Assembly (NCBI GenBank): GCA_945643635.1
Contig: CALZFC010000268.1
Span: forward strand, 188,501-252,500
Length of the DNA stretch: 64,000 nucleotides
Source: Allodiplogaster sudhausi
Lineage: Eukaryota; Nematoda; Chromadorea; Rhabditida; Diplogasteridae
Reading direction: 5' to 3'
Positions 58,291 to 64,000 of the stretch are shown piece by piece. Numbering within the stretch: the stretch's first letter is position 1; each line of letters begins with the position of its first letter. The notes under the pieces were generated by a model. It ran no database searches. It was not told the DNA's origin and worked only from the letters and a program-made list of their open reading frames with translations. The position numbers were made by a program, and so were the translations under genes.

Positions 58291-59265
58291 TCGCTCTTTC
58301 TCTATCCAGGCCCAAAGGGTCGTACAGACCAGACATGGAACAGCCCCGGCTCGGCCACAACCAAAATTCAAGTGCCCGATATCTACGGTAAATATTGAGA
58401 GATAGAGAGGGAGAGAGAACGAGAACGAGAAAGAGAAAAGAAATTGAATAGGAAAGTAGATGGCTTTTGTCATCATCATTGTCGAGTTTGAGACAAAAGA
58501 CAAAGACACTGCGTAGCGCAGTAAGCTGCGCGCTTGCTTGCAATTTTGAGCGTCGCAAGTTCGAATCTGTATCTGTAATTGTAATCTGTATCTGTAATCT
58601 GCAACTGTAATTTAGAATAATTCTGTTCGTGAAACTGCCTTCATAAATTGCACTGAAACGATTACACATTGACACACTACGAATTGTGATGGTCCTGCAC
58701 CACTGAATTCACAAGATTTTCATTTTGCATTATTTTGACATTTTATGCTCAATTATGGTAAAACCCGAGTGCCTGAATCCGAATATGCAAACCAAATCGA
58801 CATGCGATTATCCAGAAGCGCACAATTTGATCGGACATTTTGGAACTTTCCGAAAGTTCCGAAAGTTCCTGCACCCCTGGTTGTTGGGCGGTACTGTATC
58901 TATTTGTATGCATATGTACTTAGCTATGTAGGTCTAACTACCTACATTATGTGGACTTTAAGATAACTATAAGGCAAGATAAGATTTAAAGTTGCGAACG
59001 CTAAAAAAAACTATGTCTGTCAAGTTGTATCACTTAGTTAAAGGGGAATTGATATGTAGCATGAGGACGTTTAAAAGATGCGGGGTACTTTCGTCCCTAA
59101 GATCCCATCTGTATTCCCGTAAGCAAACCAAAACTGTCCAAAAGTCTGCTCAACAGAAAGACGCGAATTCGTACGTGCTTCTTGTTCTAGAGTTGCTGTT
59201 GCCGCGTCTGTGCGGACGGCGGTAAGTCCAATGTCGCTCTCCTTTTTCATTAAAAAAAAAGTATT
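57005..59265. repeat. Nested large palindrome (R repeats around a foldback element)
   Basis: 57005-57660 matches the reverse complement of about 58600-59265, giving arms of roughly 650 bp. The outer part is the R repeat, and the inner part contains the ends of the 57357-58896 element. So the palindrome extends past the element's own termini on both sides, which a simple insertion does not explain. Confidence 0.85.
57357..58896. mobile_element. TA-flanked foldback element, 1.54 kb, CAGTACCGCCC family
   Basis: The ends CAGTACCGCCCAACAACCAG and its inverse are bordered by TA (57355-57356 and 58897-58898). Inverted arms of about 300 bp enclose about 940 bp. The centre holds three tRNA-like stretches: minus strand 57768-57830 (B box GTGTTCGAATCC), minus strand 57945-58010 (TGGCCCAGTGAC with GGGTTCGGGCCCC), and plus strand 58504-58567 (GTAGCGCAGTAAGCTGCGCG with AGTTCGAATC), plus TC/GA tracts. 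No transposase was seen. Confidence 0.8.
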
Positions 59266-59296
59266 TTTGGATAGATGTGAAATTGAGGAAATCTTC

Positions 59297-59368
59297 TGGA
59301 GGTATGGGGAATTGAACCCCAGACCTCTCGCATGCTAAGCGAGCGCTCTACCACTGAGCTATACCCCC
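59297..59368 (-). tRNA. tRNA-Ala (AGC)
   Basis: A perfect 72-nt cloverleaf on the minus strand: GGGGGTATAGCTCAGTGG start, anticodon arm CTCGC-TTAGCAT-GCGAG (AGC), T arm GGGGTTCAATTCCCC, and end TACCTCCA. All stems pair, the A and B boxes are intact, and there is no intron. The R repeat adjoins its 3' side. Confidence 0.96.
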
Positions 59369-59820
59369 AATGAGGCCCTGTTCAAAAAGCGTAGTGCTCT
59401 TGAACAGGCTCATGGGAAGAAAGGTGAAACAAGTTTTCGGCATGCGTTCTGCCTAGGGTTGACAGCAACTGTGCACAAAGAACCAAATTTGTCCTTTCAC
59501 TTATTGTTAGCGATTTAAACAAATCTATGTAGTGCTTTCAATAAAATGATAATAATTTTATATTAAGATCAATGAAATCAGTTTATAAATAAAGTCAAAA
59601 ACATTTTTAAGAAAACATTATTTTTGTTTTCGGAGGTCCAGAGTGTTGTTTATTTTTCTTTAAAAAATTGCAATGTACATATACTTTGATACTGAATGGA
59701 AATGATTATTTCTTGTGCTAGCTCGAACTTTTTCTCGCAAATCGTTGCATAATTTGTGTTATGCACAATTACTCAAAATTATTTATTAGAAAATATCACT
59801 CATTTCTTTAGTTTTCGTTT
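59369..59820. other. tRNA 5' flank and spacer
   Basis: The first 100 bp are the shared 5' flank of the tRNA-Ala family (GGTGAAACAAGTTTT and a CGCATGC-like motif). The rest is AT-rich, leading to the GST 3' end. Confidence 0.5.
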
Positions 59821-61086
59821 TTAAAACTCAGAATCGGGCCTCCCTTTGATCCACTCCTTCAGTTGCGGAATCTCATGGATGCGCTTTGCGTATTCGGTCA
59901 CCTTAAGCATAGAAATCTTTATGAAATTTTTTTTCGTGCAAAACTATAAACTGCTCGAGCAGCTTGAGTCGCGACGAGCCAGGTTAAATTTAAATGCGTA
60001 TCCCCGCTCCGTATCTCGTAGGCGGTGCTGTTCAAAACATTCCTTGCGAACCTCCGGGTACTTGTCAAGCCGCCCGGGCAGCTGCTTCTCCATCGTCGCC
60101 ACAAACTCGGCGAGATGGAGATCAAAGTAGGACAGCTTCGAGCCGACGATGAAGCCCGTGCCGTTCTCCTTCAATTGCTTGACGATCAACGGAAAGAAGG
60201 CGTCGCGCGCTGGCTCGCCGTGGTCTATCCACGCGGTGTCCTAAAAGGAAACAATGATTAGGCGCTAGATTCAAACGCATTTTCCTTTAAGGATATAGGG
60301 CATTTGCAGTGTTTAATCTCGAATGTGAACCAAAAAAAATTCATATTTTGTAATTGGATTAGGAACTAATTGACTCGAATCATTATTGGATATCACACTA
60401 TTTCTCTACCTTTCCAAAACGATATATTTTGTAAAGTAATAAAATCATGACTTCCGGTACCTTATCGCCCGCGTTGATGCCGCGGAAGATGCGCGCAAAC
60501 TTGGAGAACTCGCTGGTGAAGTCGACGAACTGGGCATTGAACGCGTCGATCATCCCGGCCTCGAAGTCGTTCGAGCCGTAGAATCCTCAATTTATTGAAA
60601 ATTTAAATTTTTCTGGAAGAGAGAGGGAGAGAGAAAGACAACCAACCAAACTGTTTGGCGAGAAAACGATTGATCGCGGGAGACTGTGGGATGACTTGTC
60701 CGTCCACTTCCAAGAGAGGCAGCTTCCCGAACGGTGTGGCTAATAGGAAAATGATGTTTAAGCCACGCTAATAGCCAGAAGAGTAATAAATAATAAATTG
60801 TAGTTGTCCATCGAAATTGTAATTTCGATGGTCAATTCAACGAATTTTGGGCAATCTATAAACTATAGAGCACGAATGTCTGGATCTGTGTTTTCTTGCA
60901 TATACATACATACAAATGTAGTATGTATAAACGCGACTACATACATATAAAATGAAAGTGAATAAATAGTTATGGAACAAATTTAGTTATGAACAAACTT
61001 GGCTTGAGCTTCTCTCATTGCTCCTTCTCGATGCGGACGTCCTCGTATGGCTGGCCGGCGACAGCAAAGATCTGCCGCGCATTCAA
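59821..61086 (-). pseudogene. Sigma-type glutathione S-transferase with a premature TGA and damaged N-terminus
   Basis: Exons on the minus strand: about 61086..60999, 60739..60647, 60585..60461, 60240..60052, 59901..59821, all phase-consistent. Motifs: QIFAVAGQPYEDVRIEKEQ; TPFGKLPLLEVDGQVIPQSP (glutathione-binding G-site with the usual QSPAI); AINRFLAKQFGFYG; SYFDLHLAEFV; DKYPEVTEYAKRIHEIPQL; KEWIKGRPDSEF-stop. Nematode sigma-like GSTs are cytosolic dimers in detoxification and prostaglandin-type chemistry. Two lesions: the codon after EKEQ is TGA (61017-61015) where the family has a conserved Trp (TGG), and the N-terminus joins LNAR directly to QIF, as if the piece between the catalytic-Tyr strand and helix 1 were lost. 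A small inverted repeat lies about 120 bp upstream. Probably a pseudogene. Confidence 0.8.
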
Positions 61087-61205
61087 TCTGCTTAAAGTTG
61101 GAAACATGTTCGGACTCCTTGTTCCCAACATTGGCGTTGATTGTCACAGGCTGAGGACAAACTGGCAACATCTCAAGCTCAGCACAGTCTAACAAATCTC
61201 TGCGG

Positions 61206-61500
61206 AATAGCACAGGGCAGAGAAAAAAGACGTCGCCGGTCGTCAGGTGCATGACTCCATTCTCATTCTCTCCTGGTTGATCAAAGTACATAGTCACACG
61301 AGCAATGAAATAGTATAGGTAGAGAAAAAAGACACTTCTCACCTCTTCGTCTTACTCGAAGAGGTGCGAGGAGTCTTTTTTTCTCTGCCTGTACTATTTC
61401 GTCGCTTTTGTGGGTACTTTGGTCGGCCTGGAGAGAATGGAAGCATTCACCGCACGACCGGTGACGTCTTTTTTTTCTCTGCCCTGTGCTATTTCATTGG
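61206..61500. repeat. Compact inverted repeat (hairpin), about 295 bp
   Basis: Two arms of about 145 bp pair around 61355 (ACCTCTTCG...CGAAGAGGT at the centre; CACAGGGCAGAGAAAAAA and its inverse at the tips). Each arm itself contains two related AATAGxAxAGGxxAGAGAAAAA units. It lies just 5' of the damaged GST gene. Confidence 0.8.
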
Positions 61501-62421
61501 TGACGAGCCAAAGCTGAACCAGAGCAGCTTTTGCTCGTCACAACCTGCGTCTCCATCTTTCCGTTGTCTCTCCATTTTTGTGCTTGTTTTGACCAAGTGA
61601 CCACCTCAGAAGTTTGAAACAGGAACTGCACACAAGCGATTAAGTGAAGACAAGCTGGATACATGTTCAGAACACATGTGTATTAAGATAGGCTGGCAAA
61701 TTGCCATTTCTTTTGTTGTGAACATGTTCGAAACAAGATTGTTTCGAACATGTTGCAAACTTTAGACAGATTAAATGCGCGGCTGTCGCGCTGTCTCACC
61801 ACGACCGCGGCTATTAAAGTAGATCTGCATGTAGGACGCCGGCGCCAAATGTAAATTCAAGTTGAATTCGCGCGCTTTTACATAGTTTGAATACACATAC
61901 ATACATATACAAGCAACATTAAACATGTTAAATAAATTGACGTTCGTGTTATTCTATGAAATGGGGCATGTAAGTCAAAGATAAATACAGAAAAAATATT
62001 ATATACAAATTATGAGTGAAAAGTTGCGCGAGAGCAGAAAGCGAGCTCCCTTTTATTCGCTGCACTACGGGGCATCGGCAGTTCTATGCTCGCCTATCTC
62101 CTCGCTTACTGAATCTCTCTATCTCTCTTTCTCTCTCTATTCTCATCCCTTTCTCTTTCTCTTTTTCTTTCCATATTTGTCTGTCACTCTCCACTCTCTC
62201 GCCCTTCTATTTCTTCTTCGTCTTCTTTTCTCCTCTCCCTGCCTCTCCCCGGTCTGTGACAGAAACTATGTATTTCATCACGAACACACAGAACTGCACC
62301 AGCACACGTTCATGTGCCGGAGAGCACACCCATCGAGAGAGCACGAGGAACTGAGAGAGCCTAGACGGCGCGATGAGGAAGGTAAGAAGAAAGAGAACAC
62401 GGCTAGACGAGAGAGAGAGAA

Positions 62422-62452
<31 letters not shown>

Positions 62453-64000
62453 TTGACAGAGAGACAGAGAATAGAGAGAAAGTTAGAGAAAAAGATAAGA
62501 AACAATAAAGATATAGACAATGTGTTCGAGGACAAAAATAGCCCAGCAAGAAACTTACCATTGGGAAATAAGTATGTATTTGTTGCATAGACGGGCGCAA
62601 GTAGAAATAAGCAAAACCGATAAAATAAAATTACAAGATGCGTTTTAAATGTTAAACAAACTGTTGCTCGTTGATTTGAACAATGGAGAAGTGAAATGTG
62701 TTTGGGCGATTAACTTTTACAATATAGAAAATTTTCAAATGCATGTTTTGACACTAACTCGTATATCTTAGTGTATCAGACAAAGAAAGCATTTTCCTCT
62801 TTGGAGCCCTATAGAACGAAATAAAATGCTTGTTTTTGAAAAGAATTCGGAAATATTAATTTGTTAAAACCGGTGAGAGACATGCTTTTTTTTTTAAGAA
62901 GTTTCCACAGCATATTGACAATCTTTCAATCTTTATCGAACATTCTACGCTGTGTTTATTCTTCAGTGACTAGTGTTTCTTGAATATAAATACATATCCA
63001 TATGTAGTTTGTTAATTTACTCTATACAAATTGTTAAATATAAATTGTTTATGACAATGAAATTATTTTTAAGAGACACAATTCATGCATACATTACAAG
63101 AAATAGCTCAAAAGTACGATGGTTTTTACACTGCAGCAATCTTTAAAAATAAAACATGATCAAGTACAGTCTTGATTTGTTTAAAGGACGTTATGTTCTC
63201 AATTTATCACGTTACATTATAACTTTGAATAGATTGGAATAAAAATACATGGCTCTTTTCCCAAAAATGCCGTCATTCTCATCGCGTTCCCTACCGCCAA
63301 TCGGTTGACACCGGGTTAGCTCTTACCTTCGTCTCATCAATTTTATTGCTTCCAATATTCTGAAATAAATATTTTATCCCGTTGCTTCCGTCGGTGACAG
63401 AGTATTCAAAAGATGAAAAGTTGTAACGAAGACGATTCGCTCATCACACGGAACAAGAAGTGGTCCCTTGAGGCTCGGGGGTCTTCATGATCAATGCTTA
63501 GAAAGGAGGTGCGAAGACTATAATTCTATCTTATCATCTCAGGATGGCAGCTCAAAGTTGTCGTTGCTCTGCCCTTTGCCTACACTCTTCTCAAGTGTAT
63601 GCATAAATCGCTCTGCTGTTCCCACTGATACCGCCTTTCCTGGCAAGGCTTGGCATCACAGAGATAATCATCCTATTTCTATATGTCCAGTTATTCAAGC
63701 TAATCGAATTATCATTCTCTCGGTATGTAAATGAAATATCGTTTCATCATTTCGATGTTTTTTATAAATTTGTATATACCTTGTGATCATCTGATACAAT
63801 TACGTAGTAAATTATTATGACCACAAGTCAATAAAACTTGTCATAAATTCCTTTATTCACAAAATCAGTTCATAATTGCGGTACATAAGATTAGGGAAGA
63901 TCATTTGGTTTATTTGGTTAAAGAAAATAAATAGAAATAGTTATTGCTATGGACTGACTACGCATAAGGTCCTGAGCCTTTATGGATGTATTAAAAATCT
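61501..64000. other. Gene-poor right end of the window
   Basis: A frame at 62012-62590 is driven by TC-rich (62120-62230) and GA-rich (about 62400-62470) low-complexity sequence and is not a credible protein. Near 63540-63640 another frame (VVVALPFAYTLLKCMHKSLC) is hydrophobic and could belong to a receptor exon continuing beyond the window, but no splice partner was found. Nothing else was seen. Confidence 0.35.

Noticed and set aside
57029..59225. A 70-77 codon frame (LYHLVKGELICSMRTFKRCG) conserved in two inverted copies
   Set aside because: It lies in the R repeat; its conservation follows from recent duplication, and the third copy near 52760 does not keep the frame clearly.
62012..62590. 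192-codon open frame on the plus strand
   Set aside because: It is dominated by TC-rich and GA-rich simple sequence (Leu/Ser/Phe then Arg/Glu runs); no domain and no splice context.
1..64000. CRISPR array or bacterial operon
   Set aside because: No regularly spaced identical repeats with unique spacers and no prokaryotic gene organisation; spliced genes are present throughout.

Overview
This window is nuclear DNA from a nematode-like animal. The evidence is small multi-exon genes with introns mostly of about 45-500 bp and TTTCAG/TTTAG-type acceptors, tRNA-Ala(AGC) genes with the typical nematode sequence, and families expanded in nematodes: astacin, sigma-class and kappa-class GSTs, many-exon 7TM receptors and Thr-rich secreted or membrane proteins. 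No species could be identified. Gene models were built by eye from reading frames, splice signals and phase bookkeeping.

Layout. 0.1-2.6 kb: a MULE transposase gene with SWIM and AT-hook motifs. 3.1-4.3 kb: a TTAA-flanked inverted-repeat element. 4.4-7.8 kb: two converging paralogues of a mucin-like membrane protein, one truncated; a third paralogue lies at 42.5-44.3 kb. 10.3-13.5 kb: an intact 8-exon 7TM receptor. 14-22 kb: tRNA-Ala genes and relics, a PAN/Apple-plus-Thr-rich secreted protein and segmental duplications. 25.7-32.8 kb: two tandem kappa-class GST genes separated by a 2.5-kb near-perfect palindrome flanked by TTAA. 34.9-39.7 kb: an astacin metalloprotease with two EGF+CUB-like modules. 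46.5 kb: a small secreted proline-rich repeat protein. 48.1-52.4 kb: a rhodopsin-like receptor whose first intron carries a 2.1-kb palindromic TA-flanked element and whose reading frame has one stop codon. 53.7-56.4 kb: a membrane protein with a repeated Cys-Pro-Gly module. 57-59.3 kb: nested palindromes with tRNA-like modules and a tRNA-Ala gene. 59.8-61.1 kb: a sigma-like GST with a stop at its conserved Trp codon. The last 2.5 kb hold nothing convincing.

Two themes stand out. First, two families of long inverted-repeat (foldback) elements, one TTAA-flanked and one TA-flanked starting CAGTACCGCCC, sit between, beside or inside genes; one abuts a splice acceptor. Second, many otherwise well-preserved multi-exon genes carry a single frameshift or stop. 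This means either a decaying, duplication-rich chromosome-arm region or residual consensus errors in the assembly. Reads and RNA data would separate the two.
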